Made by a program: the position numbers and the translations under genes. DNA of 64,000 bases from Amyloporia xantha (taxonomy: Eukaryota > Basidiomycota > Agaricomycetes > Polyporales > Adustoporiaceae): NCBI GenBank assembly GCA_036971615.1, contig JAYKKR010000007.1, positions 1,488,001 to 1,552,000 on the forward strand, given 5' to 3'. Under the pieces are notes generated by a model. That model ran no database searches and was not told where the DNA came from. It saw only the letters and a program-made list of their open reading frames with translations. Positions 45,929 to 57,504 of the stretch are shown one piece after another (the stretch's first letter is position 1; the number at the start of each line of letters is the position of its first letter).

Positions 45929-48740
45929 TCACAGCTTCGCCCTGGGAGTGCCCGCGTGCGACAGCGCCCCCCTCGCCTGCAGCTCCTTCGCGCGGTCGCG
46001 CAGGACGCGGCGGAGCAGCTTCCCGCTCGGGTTCTTCGGGATCGCGGCGATGAACTCGACGCCGCCTGCGAGCTGCTTGTAGTGCGCCTTGGCGTCGGCG
46101 ACGTGCTGCCGAGCACGGCGGGAAGAACGGGCGTGAGGTGGGCGTGGCGCAGGGAGGACGAAGGGAAGAAACGGCGCACCTTTATGAGCGCTGCCTTTAT
46201 CTTGGTCTCCTCCGCGGGGTCCGTGCGCATGCGCGCGAGGGCGCTGGAGGAGGGCACGACAAATGCGAGGGGGAGCTCGCCGCTGTACTCATCCTGAAGA
46301 CCGACGACGCAGACGTCGGTCACGTCTGGGTGGTCCAGGAGATGGCCTTCGAGCTCGGCTGGTGCCACTGCGACGGCATTCAGAATGGTATAGCCAAGCT
46401 ATATTTGCACAAGTTCGCGTACCTTGGAAGCCCTTCACCTTGAGCAGCTCCTGTGATGCGGGACATGGGCGATGAGGTCAACATGAGGGCGACGCGGCGA
46501 ACTGACCTTGATGCGGTCAACGACGAAGAGCTCCGCGTCTTCGTTGATGATGACTTCGTCACCGGTGTAGATCCATCTGGACCATATCAGAACACACATC
46601 ATCACCGTCCTGCCACCGTACATACCCGTCCACAAACGTCTCCTTCGTGCTAGCCGAGTCGTCCCCGTTAACATATACACGCTCATGCACAGAGACGCGA
46701 GACGCACGCTTGTTCGTTATTCAAATAGCACAGCGTGTTAGCCGGGCCCTTGACCACCAGCTGACCCGGCTTGCCATACCCCACGTCCACACCGTCAGGG
46801 TCGACCACGCGCGCCACGATGCCGGGCAGGAGCCGCCCCGCGCTGCCCGGCGTCCCGATCTTCTGCTCCAGCTGCGGGAAGGTGACCGTCGTGCACGTCT
46901 CGGTCATCCCTGCCCGGCGAAGCACCCGTGATGAGACGTGCAGCCGGGTGATTCAGTGAGGCGAGTGGAGAGGGGGCGCACCGTAGGATTGGCCGATGCT
47001 CATGTTGGGCAGGATCTCGCTCAGGCGCCGGATGACCTCGGCGGATAGGGGCGCCGCTCCGCTCTTCATGGCCCTTAGCGAGCTGAGGTCGTGCTCTTGC
47101 ACTGCAGGATGCTGAAGAGGGGTTGTTAGGTTGAAGTCGGTCTCGTACTGCTACGAAGACGCCAACCTTGCATAAAAGGACGACTATGGGAGGGACAATG
47201 CTGCAAATTCGCGGCCGCTCGTCAATAGTCTGAGATCTGAGAGTTTTGCGACATGGGATACGCACGGGATGTAATTTATGCGGTGGCGCTGAATGCTCTT
47301 GAGCATATCGGTAAAGTTGAATTTTGGAATGACGACCAGTGACATCTAGAGCGTGGTCAGGATCCTCGCTGATATGGGAGTAGGTGCGTCACCCTCACCC
47401 CATAAAATATCGCAAAATGCATCACGACGACGAGGCCGTAGATGTCTGTTCCGTCAAATCATGCGTGGTCAGCATCGATCCGCAACAGCGAACGGTAGGT
47501 AATCACGGTAAAAGGGCAGAACTAACGCAAGAGTCAGCTCTGGGCATAAATATCGTAGAAAGCCCACACTTACGCGCCATCGCGACGTCTCCGGCTCGAT
47601 ACGGTCTGTCTTCCCATGGCGCAGTCTGCGTATTCGCCAAATGCGCCATCTGTATGACGTTTGCGATCGGCGAGTGATGCGGGATACACACGGCCTAGAG
47701 ATGTACATTCAGAAACATCTCCCTCTGGACGAACATACAGACTGCGCAGCGCACCTTCGGCCTTCCAGTCGTTCCGCTGGAAAGACTAAGGAACGCCAAT
47801 TTCTTCTTGCCCTCTCCCGGCTGCAGGCGCCGCTCCGTGAAGTTCGCTGGGCCGGATAGGCCTTGTGTCGCCAGTTCCTGGATGGTGTGGAACGAAGAAG
47901 GCGCCGGATGCGGGAGGGCATCGAAGAGGGCAATATGTGTCGGGGGGATTCCGGCGGCGCGTGCTGCGTCCAATGCGATCGGGAGGATGGACGGATGCGC
48001 GAATATGGCTTTGGCCTTGGTCATGGTCAGTTGGTATTCGAGTTCGTTGGCGGTGAACGTCGGGTTTGCGGTGCTGGGACGAAAATATATATCTGAGTGG
48101 GTGATGGCATGACATACATCAGAGGCTCACGTTAATGTCGCTCCCAGACGATGCATGGCCCTGTGATTATAATCTTAGCATTGGCATAGCTTACAGGATC
48201 GTAGTAGGAAAGGCTGATTGTTACCAAATTGTGATTGGGTAGTCTGTCAGGAAGGACGAGATGTGAGGGTCACACGAATGCACCTCCAAACGCAACACTT
48301 ACCGACGTGATTTGGACTGAATATACAGACTACGGAGCCATGCGTTCATGAAATTTCTAGCAGTCATTCTGCGTAGAGACTCACCCACATCATCCTCACC
48401 TGTGGGCTCGTTTTGTCAGCGCGTTCGGCAGGCTCTGCTGCTCGTGGGTCCATACCAATGTTCCACAAACGACTAATTGCATTCGCAAGCCCATATGTTC
48501 TTGAGCGAATCTGGCCGAAATCGAAGCGAATGAACGGACAGACGCGAGAAGGAGCTACACAAACTTTAACAGTACCTCTTGAAGAGTAACCTTCCTGCCG
48601 GTAGCATCCTCGATCAGCCACGCATTTGGCGGCTGCACAACGGGTCGAGAGACATGATGCGAGTCCAGCATGAACTGAACCACGGTCAAGTCATCCGGGA
48701 TATTGGGAAGAGGTCCTCCTGGGCCGTGGATTTCAGCCAT
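45929..48740 (-). CDS. 4-coumarate-CoA-ligase-like acyl-CoA synthetase
   Basis: ANL-superfamily adenylate-forming enzyme that should activate a carboxylic acid (aromatic or fatty) with ATP and join it to CoA. It starts MAEIHGPGGPLPNIPDDLTV and runs through at least ten exons: IRSRTYGLANAISRLWNIG, a tiny exon GEDDV, VCIFSPNHV, ANELEYQLTMTKAKAIFAHP, the phosphate loop FLSLSSGTTGRPK, IPHYSPIANVIQMAHLA, YLVPPIVVLLCK, LSSLRAMKSGAAPLSAEVI, GMTETCTTVTFPQLEQKIG, GKPGQLVVKGPANTLCYLNN, WVRTGDEVIINEDAELFVVD, the hinge RIKELLKVKGFQ, VAPAELEGHLLDHPDVTDVC, and the catalytic Lys region IAAIPKNPSGKLLRRVLRD. It ends GTPRAKL; a C-terminal R/A-K-L tripeptide resembles a PTS1-type signal, so peroxisomal location is plausible. 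All family motifs are intact. Its P450 neighbour is on the same strand across the transposon. Confidence 0.87.
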
Positions 48741-49143
48741 TCCGACTCGTCCTGCGGCAGTTGGTCAGAGATGAAACTTTGAATGAAGCCACAGAAGGTG
48801 ATTTGACATACCATGTTCATATGACCTCTCTTCGCGTAATAGAATCAACGCTTTGTGCTGGCGCAATTTGTCTGTGTGAGCATCTGACCTTGACCGTTCC
48901 GTGAGCGGCAGTCCGTAGACGCGCTTCAACCTCAACTTTCAAGCGCCCGGTGATGGGTGGTTCCCCACATACACGATCACGGGATCGAGTCTCATCTAGA
49001 TTCAAACTTCCATTTGGCATTCTCACCTCTGAGCTTCATCACGTCGACGACTCGACGTTCAGCTGGTAAAGGCAGTCTAGGCAACATCGCCGACCACTAT
49101 TTTGTCTTGCGCTTTTGCTCAAGTTCTTAATGCATCATCGACA
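48741..49143. promoter_or_regulatory. Bidirectional promoter region
   Basis: 403 bases between the divergent start codons of the acyl-CoA ligase (-) and USB1 (+). No TATA element recognised. Confidence 0.45.
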
Positions 49144-50310
49144 ATGAAGAGGCATGCTGGTCTGGTAGCCTATGGGGATAGCTCGGATGAAGAAGAGCAG
49201 ATAGAGCAGATAGAGCGAACAGAGATTCCCGCGAAGAAGAGGTTAGTGCTGTGTTGACGTCGGATATCACTTGCAAGTCGTATACTAAACGCCTCTGATG
49301 ATTCAGAAAATTGCCGAGTCTACCCGCTTCCTTACTTCCACGTCTTCCTCAAGACGATCCGCGTCTTCACCAAGGCCGCATCCGCACGACACCTCACGTC
49401 GAGGGTCAATTCGCGGCTTACGTCTACATTCCACTCATGATTGATAGTCAATCGCCGCTGTCGGACTTACTACGAAAGGTGTTTGACTTGGCGAAGGCCG
49501 CCGTCCCTGCTCTCCATCCCATTGGGCTGCATGATGATTCAACAAATAATAACGGCAGCGGGAAGAACAAAGAACGCACGCAGCAATCACATTATGAGCT
49601 GCACATATCTCTTACACGACCGGTATATTTGCGTGCACACCAAAGAGAAGACCTAAGACGAGCTGTCAAGGGATTGGCACGGTCACATTCAGCGTACGTC
49701 ATTCGACCTACAGATCCGTTAGCAAGCGCGGATGTCTCATGGTTTTTAACTGATCAATGTGCAGATTTATGGCATCCTTCGCTTCTTTTTCTGAGCTGAC
49801 CAACGATGAGCGCACGCGTACATTTCTTACGCTGGAAGTGGGCGCGGGACATGCAGAGGTCCGTCTAATCCCTGTGTGTAATCGGATTAAGAATATGACG
49901 TCTTCCAGTTCAAGGGCTTATCTGACGCCCTACTCCCAACATTACGATCAATACGACAGAAAGAATTTTACGCTGATGCCCGCTTCCATGCTTCCATTGC
50001 ATGGGCTCTAATCGGCCTTCCGTCCACCGCGCCGGAGTCAGACGTTGCCGCACCAACATCCTCTCCCGCGCAGATGCCGGAGAGTTTCGCATCCGCTGAT
50101 GTTGAAAACGAAATGTCGAGCCCGAATCCCAGCCGAGATGTGTCTCCGACATTCCCCGCCATCCCACGTTTCCCTCCCACTCTCATTCCAGCTCTGAATA
50201 GTGAGTTTATTGATTCATTGATTTCAAGGCAAGTTGGCCGTTTCGAGGTGGAAGAAGTATGTATCAGAATTGGCAAGGACGTCAACAAGTGGCCATTAAG
50301 AAATTCTTAA
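49144..50310 (+). CDS. USB1: U6 snRNA phosphodiesterase Usb1
   Basis: Nuclear 2H-family 3'-5' exonuclease that trims the oligo(U) tail of U6 snRNA. Exon 1 encodes MKRHAGLVAYGDSSDEEEQI with a charged tail EIPAKKR, a characteristic Usb1 N-terminus. Following exons: KLPSLPASLLPRLPQDDPRL, VEGQFAAYVYIPLMID, then the first HxS motif in SHYELHISLTRPVYLRAHQR. FMASFASFSELTNDERTRTF and LTLEVGAGHAEV come next. The second HxS motif is ARFHASIAWALIGLPS. The C-terminus is SLISRQVGRFEVEEVCIRIG with KDVNKWPL, strongly conserved in the family. An Ala/Ser/Pro-rich insert of about 45 residues (TAPESDVAAPTSSPAQMPES) follows the second motif, a common place for variable insertions. Both catalytic His-Ser pairs are present. 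Together with RRP6, this is the second small-RNA 3'-end nuclease in the window. Confidence 0.92.
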
Positions 50311-50902
50311 CTCACGATGTCTCTTGGCTGAATGTTCAAAATCGGTAATTGGGGGAAGTACAACTGCACTGCGCGCAGTTCTTTGCTGGTCCGGCAGTTT
50401 GCTACAGGTCTATGTTCGCAGTCTTCCAAATGTGCCGGATGCGTCATATTCCTATGTTGTTGCCCGGTACACGCCTGGTGCACGCCGTCGATTGGGCTGT
50501 GCACCAAATTTTACGGCAGTTCATGCCACAATACTCGGATTTCTAATAAATCGACATATGACGCTGATCTATCAGTCAGAAGATTAGCTTCACTGCCTGT
50601 CACGCAGATTTCCTCAACCTGTTTCGAATTGTTCACTTTATTGCTTACAGCTACCACAGCTCACTCATCGACGAGCACTGGTCTAGTTGATCTGATAATC
50701 TACAGTATGGTGTAGCCTGCAATTCAAGCCATCTCTAGACGTAAATTCGTGAGGCAGTTCATTGAACCAATTGGGTGTGACGCCTGCCGAGAATGCAACT
50801 CAACGAATACTCTGTATCACTGACCGAGGCGGTTGTAATAGCAAGCAGTGCTCCTCGGTGGCACCGCCATAGCCACCTGTTCTTAAGTCGCATTCAGATT
50901 CG
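50311..50902. other. Intergenic region after USB1
   Basis: About 590 bases. Several overlapping plus-strand frames (50324-50715) show no domain and none matches a continuation of USB1. No gene supported. Confidence 0.45.
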
Positions 50903-52392
50903 ATGAAACCTTTCCCCCATCCACGGGGATCTGCTCTTGTGCCACCTTCTCACCTTTGGACATTGCAATCCATCATAGGCTGTGGAGCGTATAGCAAAGT
51001 TCTGGTCCAAGTCCACGTCTCGACTCCCCCAAACACATACACATACGCAGGTAAAATACTCTTGTGTTCCCTAGATCGACCCGTTCTCATACTTGTGTGG
51101 TTCGCTTCTTGAGATCGATATCCGCACAAATACCCTCCCTCTCTCAACTGGGATCTTCTTTCCGTTTCGCGCCCGTCCCAGACGGGCACGGGCAGTACGT
51201 CACAGGGCTTTAGACCTCTTTCGCCGTCCCAGGAGGGTAGCAGCTGCCTCACGAGGAGCTCGCGGATCCTGTTGAGATGCCGAGCCTGTCTAGGTAAGAA
51301 TTGTCACTTAGTTTATATGCAATGTGTGCTGATTGGTCGTCCCGAAGACGCAATACCGTCAAACTCATGTTTACAACATGGGAATCTCAATTTGCTTGGA
51401 TCTGACGGCGCTTCAGATCTGTCTGGCGCTGAAACTGACAAGACCCGGAGCTTGTACTTTCATTCTAACGTGCATCTGTCAGACGAACGTGTCTACGATC
51501 TCGAGCGAGGTGTATATACTAGCGTCAACACAGAAGAGAAATCCGCCGCACGCCTCACCAGGATCGCCTCTTTTCTCTATAGAAACATTCTGCTTCTCCA
51601 TTACCCTGCATATTATGGACCATTACTTGCCGACCTGAACGCAGCCTTGATCGCTACAGATAACCAACAATCTTCATGCGCAACAAAGTATCACAATGGG
51701 GTGGACAATCCTTTGAGTGTCCTCATGGCGCAGTGGGAGATGATGCTCACTTTCGGTGCTGGTGTCTTGCTGTCGTAAGTTTTGGGCACTATGACTTTTT
51801 GCAAGATTCGAGATGCTCAATGAATTTGATGGGAAAGAACGATAGTGGCCATCTTGCAAATAGCCAATACTTCAAGCAGTCCATTGACCTCCACCATCGG
51901 GGTCGTGATATTTGTGGACGCGTTCATCAGTGTGCTCTTTTGCGGCTGCTACTGGGGATACTTGTGTCGGCTTATACATCGGGCACGCATTCGCAGTTGG
52001 CTGGAGGTAACTCTTCACTGTTATTTCTGAGGTGGTACGTCTGACGTATTTCTAGGACGCCGATGCTCTTTCATCGGCGACGTGGACGGCTCCTCCCTTA
52101 CTGCTTGCCGCTCCCGCAGCATGGCTGACTTGGTATGCTCGTCTAGCACGAGATATTTGCCCATCAAGTTTGACTAAATCAACTATTTTATAGGGGGTGC
52201 ATATTGATGTTTCCCTTCCTTCTTTCTTATGTTTGGAGTGGGCTATCAGTCCCCTGTCCGGTTCCGTTTGTTCCTCATGTGATGAGCACCGTCATCATGG
52301 CCGTAGGAATTGTGCATCTCTGCATAACGGTGCCGATTTTTCGGAGGCTTGGGTCTGACAAGGGAAGGTCGTCCCTCCAGCATCCCAAGTAA
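50903..52392 (+). CDS. Multi-pass membrane protein, paralogue 1
   Basis: Uncharacterised membrane protein, paralogous to the minus-strand gene at 57505-58726. Conserved core: LTRIASFLYRNILLLHYPAY, ATKYHNGVDNPLSVLM, QWEMMLTFGAGVLLS, then VAILQIANTSSSPLTSTIGV and VIFVDAFISVLFCGCYWGYL, an exon TWTAPPLLLAAPAAWLTW, and a last exon GCILMFPFLLSYVWSG with CPVPFVPHVMSTVIMAVGIV (three to five helices in all). The 5' end is uncertain. The segment RSSRILLRCRACL matches the RKCRAC start of the paralogue, but has no ATG in its own exon; the frame can be spliced to an upstream exon starting at 50903 (MKPFPHPRGSALVPPSHLW), which carries a kinase-like glycine loop (IGCGAYSKVLV). That exon may be real, or a fragment of another gene. 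The last exon has DKGRSSLQHPK. Function unknown. Confidence 0.55.
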
Positions 52393-53389
52393 AGTGCCCG
52401 TCGCGAAAAGTTAGACGGTTCTTCACTCTCGAGCATGACATAGACGAAGAAATTCTTTTCTTTTGAAGTGATAGATACGTGCATTATGCAGTCTCGGACA
52501 GTCCCGGCAGAGGCTCAGAACATGACCTTCTTCGGGGACTAGCGACCCTCGTCACTATGTACTTTCCCGTTTCATGCATCTGTCAACGTGTTCATTCGAC
52601 TGTACAATTCGAAACCATGTATTAGTCGAGCTCAATATGTTACAATGTTACCTTCTTTATATGTGTACAGGCAAAGACTGGATATGAATATTCCCATTCT
52701 TGACCAAGAGAGCGTTGTTAGCCTCTCGCCTGAATCACCGTTGGAAACTTGCTTACACAAGTACATCAATCGAGTCGAACAGCAATAGACACCTGCGCAA
52801 CGCTCTTTGCGCCCAAGGTTGCTAGAAGATCAGTTCTGTGACGCCTCTGTGATTACATACATCATCGCGGGTGAGATGAGATATTCAAAGAGTGGACGTC
52901 TCTCAGACATTGTCCGAAAGAAATCGTCTGGACATTTGGTTTCGTTGGAATTGAAGCACCCTAAACAACGGCCTGGGATTGGCCAGTTGACCAATATTCG
53001 GACTCGGGACCGTATTAACAATTGGCAATAGATCATCCGGCCGTGGAATTGTCATCACTGTCAGCGACTAAAATGTCTGGAAGGAATTCGGCTCTCGAAC
53101 AATAGATCCTGGCCGCGGTGTGTATAAACACAGTGTCGCGTAGATTGAATACGATACACGTTGCCACTTGATGGAATAATAAATAGAGTAAATAGTGACA
53201 GGAAAATGCGTTATCGGCACAGCTTTGTCACGCATGTAACATTCGGCTGTGAGGTGCCGTTTGTGGGCGCTTGTGGTCACGGCTCTCTTCATCGTGAACC
53301 TCGACGACGTAGTCTTGGTTCTCGACCAACTCACCTCACAACATCTCTCTCTACTACTTTACTATTCCCTAGTCTTTCATTCCCTCACT
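52393..53389. other. Intergenic region with dispersed repeat copy 2
   Basis: About 1 kb before the RING gene. Contains the repeat copy at 52895-53109. Remaining short frames are not protein-like. Confidence 0.45.
52895..53109 (+). repeat. Dispersed repeat, copy 2
   Basis: Second copy of the sequence at 18707-18899, same orientation: GGACGTCTCTCAGACATTGT, CGGCCTGGGATTGGCCAGTT and TCGAACAATAGATCCTGG are the anchor blocks. Spacing before the last block is about 20 bases longer than in copy 1. Located upstream of a gene on the plus strand; copy 1 lies upstream of a gene on the minus strand. Confidence 0.65.
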
Positions 53390-56300
53390 ATGGGGCAGTC
53401 GGCCTCAAGACACCGTCCACAGCCCTCGCCTGCGCCCGGAAATCGCGATAGCACATTACCCGAAGCGAGCACCAGCAGCACCAGCAACAACGGCGGCAGC
53501 AGCAGCAGGAGACCAACCGAGGAAACCGTATCTACTGCAAGTAAACGTTCTCGCAGATCATCTCTACGTCGCAGCCTTCTCGGCTTTGTTCCACGCTCAC
53601 ATTCATCGGACGCTGTGCGCAGCGACCACCAAGCGAGTGCGGACGGCACATTACGAAATAGGAAACGATGGCACTCTTCGCGGCGATGGTCGAGGGCGAA
53701 CTCTGATATGAGACATGATAGCCCAACAGTAGGAGGAATATCCGGGGAGGTCGATGCCTCAGCGACTGAGAACAACGATGGTATGCGCTCCTCTACACCG
53801 CTTCCAACTTCTCCTGTTCTGGAGGTTATGCCTGAACTGACCTCGGAGCCATCGTACTCTTCCCAAGAGGGACATGAGCTGGGCGAGGATCATAGCCCTT
53901 GGGTCAACCGGGCTGCCTCGGTTTCGCACCAGGATCCGCAGCCCCGAGACTCGGCGGAGAGCAACTCGAGACTACCAAGCATCGCTGAGCTGCATCGAGA
54001 CATCGGCGACTTCTTGAACACTCGCAGTGCTACCGACACGCACGAGCGCTTCTCACCCGAATACATAGCAGAGCAGCAGCCAGCAGCGCCAGAGGCCGGA
54101 TTGACCCCGCAGGCGCCCCGTCAGTTCCCGCCACCCGGCACGCTCGTGGTTGTGCAGGGCGTCGTGAACACGACGGATGCTCCGCCGGCCGCACGGATAC
54201 CGTCCTCGTCTACACTGCGGTCATCGCGATCTACCACACCACGACCCGGGTCTGGTGTACACCCCACAAATCCCCTTCGTCGCACGGCGTCGGCGTCGGC
54301 ATCATCCGTGACCGGCCGTGAGGGGGAGCGGCAAGGAACGAGGAACAGGCTTTCAACGTTCATGCCTCGCTCGCGGCCACCGTCGGCGGGTCAGCTGGCA
54401 GACGAGTCTGCTTCGTCACATCGTCAGTCAGGCGTCTCGTCTGATTTGTCGTCAAGCATGAGCCACGATACCATATCCGCTGAGGAGTCATCATCTGCTG
54501 AGAACCAGGACGGGTCTGGCCCTGAGAACGACGGACGACCACGGGCATTGTCCCCGGGCAGTATCGATGTTCTGGGAACGCTCCTCAGGTGCGTGACACT
54601 ACTTTTGCTACTTCCTCTCTTCCATTGACACACGAGTTGTAGTGTCGCTGCTGCTGCCACCGCTGCATCCCTCTTCTCTCCTGGGCTTGCTCTCCCAGGG
54701 CCGCATGGCGCCAACAACTTACCAGGTTCTAACCGTCCTATGTCTCCTACTCCCACCGCCGGTCTGGGTAACTTGCCGGGCCTTGGCAATCTGGCTGGTG
54801 TAGGTTTTGATCCCATGGGCCCTGGCTCCGGGCAAGCGCATGGTCCAGCATACGGCCAGCGGGACGGCAGGGACCGTATCCGGAATGTGTGGGAGAGCGT
54901 TCGGGATCGTCTAGGGTTGAACTCGCGTGGTCCCGACTTGCCTGGGCTCAATCCTTCGTCCTTCGACGGTGGTGCCAATAACACCAGCGAGGGGCGTATG
55001 CGTCCAGGCGAGCTAATGCTGGCTGAGATGGCGCGTGCCCTCAACATTGGGCTGGGCCTCCACAATGACACCAGCTCTCCTCCAGGGATGCCTGCTGGTC
55101 CATTGTCCACGGAAGGCGATTCGACACCTCTCGCCCAAACCGCTACCGACGCTGCTGCTTCTGGACCCGTTGACAATACTGATCCTCAGTTGCCCCCTGA
55201 AGACAGCTTTGAAAGGTTCCTGATCAATCTGCAGGCTGATCTGAGAGTTGCTCTGTCGGAAGACGGTTCAAGAGCACGTAATGAGCAGGATAACGTTCCC
55301 TCCGCTTCTTCTGCAGCTCCTACATCTAGTGAAGATGCTGAGCCTGTGGCGGGTCCTTCTTCTCTTGTCAACTCGAGCCAAACACCAGCCAGTGAGGAGT
55401 CTGCACTTCCCGCCTCGGGTGAGGGGTCCCAGGCGAAGAATGATGATGAGCCTCCTGCACTGGTTGACGTCGATGACTCAGATGCAGAATTTGATGAAGA
55501 TGAAGACCATGATACACATGAAGGTGAAGACCAAGATGGCGCTCCGTCTTCTCCCCGAGCACCCACTCCTATGCCCGGCGCATTTCCTTTCGGCGGTGAC
55601 CATCGGCATGGAGCAGATGGCGAGCATAGACCGCCCGGTGTCAACCTATGGCGACTCTACCGTTTCCAGCCAATTCCTGCTGCTCAAACACAAGGCCATG
55701 CGGCTAGCACGAGTCTCAGAGCCTCTTCTACTGCCACCGCTCCTGCAGGCTCTGTTCCTACTTCCAATCCTGAGGTTTCTGGCACCGCCTCAACACCGCA
55801 CCTCTCTTCCACTACTACCCACTCCACACAAGACGCTTCTGCTAGCGGTAGCGTATCTGGCTCTTTGCCTACCACTACCCCTGACCCTAATACCAACGTC
55901 GTTGTGCCTGTGATCGTTGTTGGCCTGCAATCCGTCGACATGATTCGCAATTATGATAACGCCCATGCCCAAGACAATGTGCATCCCCCGGATGACATTG
56001 GGACGTCGGAAAGCGATTCTGGCTCGTTCGACGATTGGCGACACGCCAATAGCATGGGTTCCATGAGCGGCCCGAGCACTGGCCAGCCTCGTGGCAGGTC
56101 GTGGCAGTCGCGTGCTGCAAATGCTTTGAGAACGTTCCGTCCAGGTAGGAGAGGCGGGTCTCATGGTGCGCGGGCGAACGACGCGACAGGTGCGAGGACG
56201 TTCCTGATTTATGTCATAGGAGGTCCGTTATGTGTCGTGTCTGCGTCTGGCCGTTTGCTAATCAATTGCGCAACAACCTAGGTTACTATCCTCCCAACCA

Positions 56301-56833
56301 TCATATGGTCACTGGCTCTGATAGCCTTGACTCGTACGAAGCCTTATGGTCCGTTTGCTTTCGTTGGTTCAGTGGTCAATATGTTTACTGACATCTCTTG
56401 ATAGGGAACTTGCTGAGCTGCTGGGCCAGGTCAAGCCTCCTGTTGCCACACGGGAGGACATCGACAACTCTGGCTTACAAATCATCAAGTCGGTCGATCT
56501 GCAGCGTTACGAGCAAGAAGGTCGTGTTGCTAATAATTGTACCGAAAGGGTGTGTTTCCTGTGCCCATCATGAGAGTGTCTTACTGAATCAAAACTATCT
56601 GCTCGCAGTGCCTGATCTGTCTGGACGATTATAGCTCAGAAGACGACCTTCGTTTGATGTCTTGCAAGCACGCCTTCCACAAGGACTGTGTCGACAAGTG
56701 GCTCCAAGTAGGGCGCAACAATTGCCCTGCTTGCCGAAGCAAGGTGAGGGCTAGTTTCAGTCATGTTGACCATTCCTCTGAACAAATTACTTGTTTGCAG
56801 GGCGTGTCGACACCAGGTGACTCGAGCCCTTAG
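53390..56833 (+). CDS. RING-H2 E3 ubiquitin ligase, probably N-myristoylated
   Basis: Large protein (about 1,000 residues) with a mostly disordered Ser/Thr/Pro-rich body and a C-terminal RING-H2 finger. It begins MGQSASRHRPQPSPAPGN; Gly2 with Ser6 fits the N-myristoylation consensus, so membrane attachment is likely. The middle has RSSLRRSLLGFVPRSHSSDA, LPSIAELHRDIGDFLNTRSA, FPPPGTLVVVQGVVNTTDAP, a glycine/leucine repeat (GLGNLPGLGNLAGVG), IRNVWESVRDRLGLNSRGPD, SFERFLINLQADLRVALSED, an acidic stretch (VDVDDSDAEFDEDEDHD) and VNLWRLYRFQPIP, plus a hydrophobic VVVPVIVVGLQS. The conserved tail is DSYEALWELAELLGQVKPPV, then the RING: CLICLDDYSSEDDL, RLMSCKHAFHKDCVDKWLQ, NNCPACRSKGVSTPGDSSP. Eight zinc ligands in C3H2C3 order are visible. 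Substrates are unknown. The gene is flanked by two inward-facing membrane protein paralogues. Confidence 0.87.
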
Positions 56834-57504
56834 ATGTGCTATGTGTGCGCGCTGTGTAAAAATTGATTTCTCAATCACACTCATTCTCGGACTTTCACTT
56901 TCGATTCTTGGCTGATTAGTTCCGCCTCCATCCTGACAGCTATGCTCTTCTGTAGTTTTCGTATCACTTTCTGCTTTCATATGTAGCGCAATCCACTCAT
57001 GCTCCGTCTCGTTGAAGTGAAGTCCACCTCCCTGGCTGCGATTTTGTTGGGGATAATATCTATAGTGCTTTTCAAGGTTACGTACTCGTTTCACCGACTT
57101 ACTGACTGCCTTGTATGATATGTCGCGATAGAAATATAACTCATCGCAAGGGAGTGGCTCGCGAGCAGTTGTAAGTAACCAGCGAACCATTATAAAGCCG
57201 AACGACTCAAGCAACGGAGACTATCGGTGAACATGACTACGGCACCTATGTACCGGTAACAGCTTCGAGCCTTTGACGCAAGGTTGTAGGTCTTAGGTCA
57301 CGATGTTTCAATTATTCCCTGGGTGGCAGTAAATGTCGCCGGATGTAAATAGTACCAGTTGGTATAGTTCATATATATGCATCTGCACAGACCGACAATA
57401 CTAGGCTCTAGCCATCGATTACGACAGTTTACGAAGACTAACTTGTCATAGGACTGGAAGCACATGTGACTATCTGACCGTTACAAGAGGCGAATACTGT
57501 AAAT
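56834..57504. other. Convergent intergenic region
   Basis: 3' flanks of the RING gene (+) and membrane paralogue 2 (-). A minus-strand frame (56636-57214) overlaps the RING exons and is a shadow. No gene supported. Confidence 0.5.
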
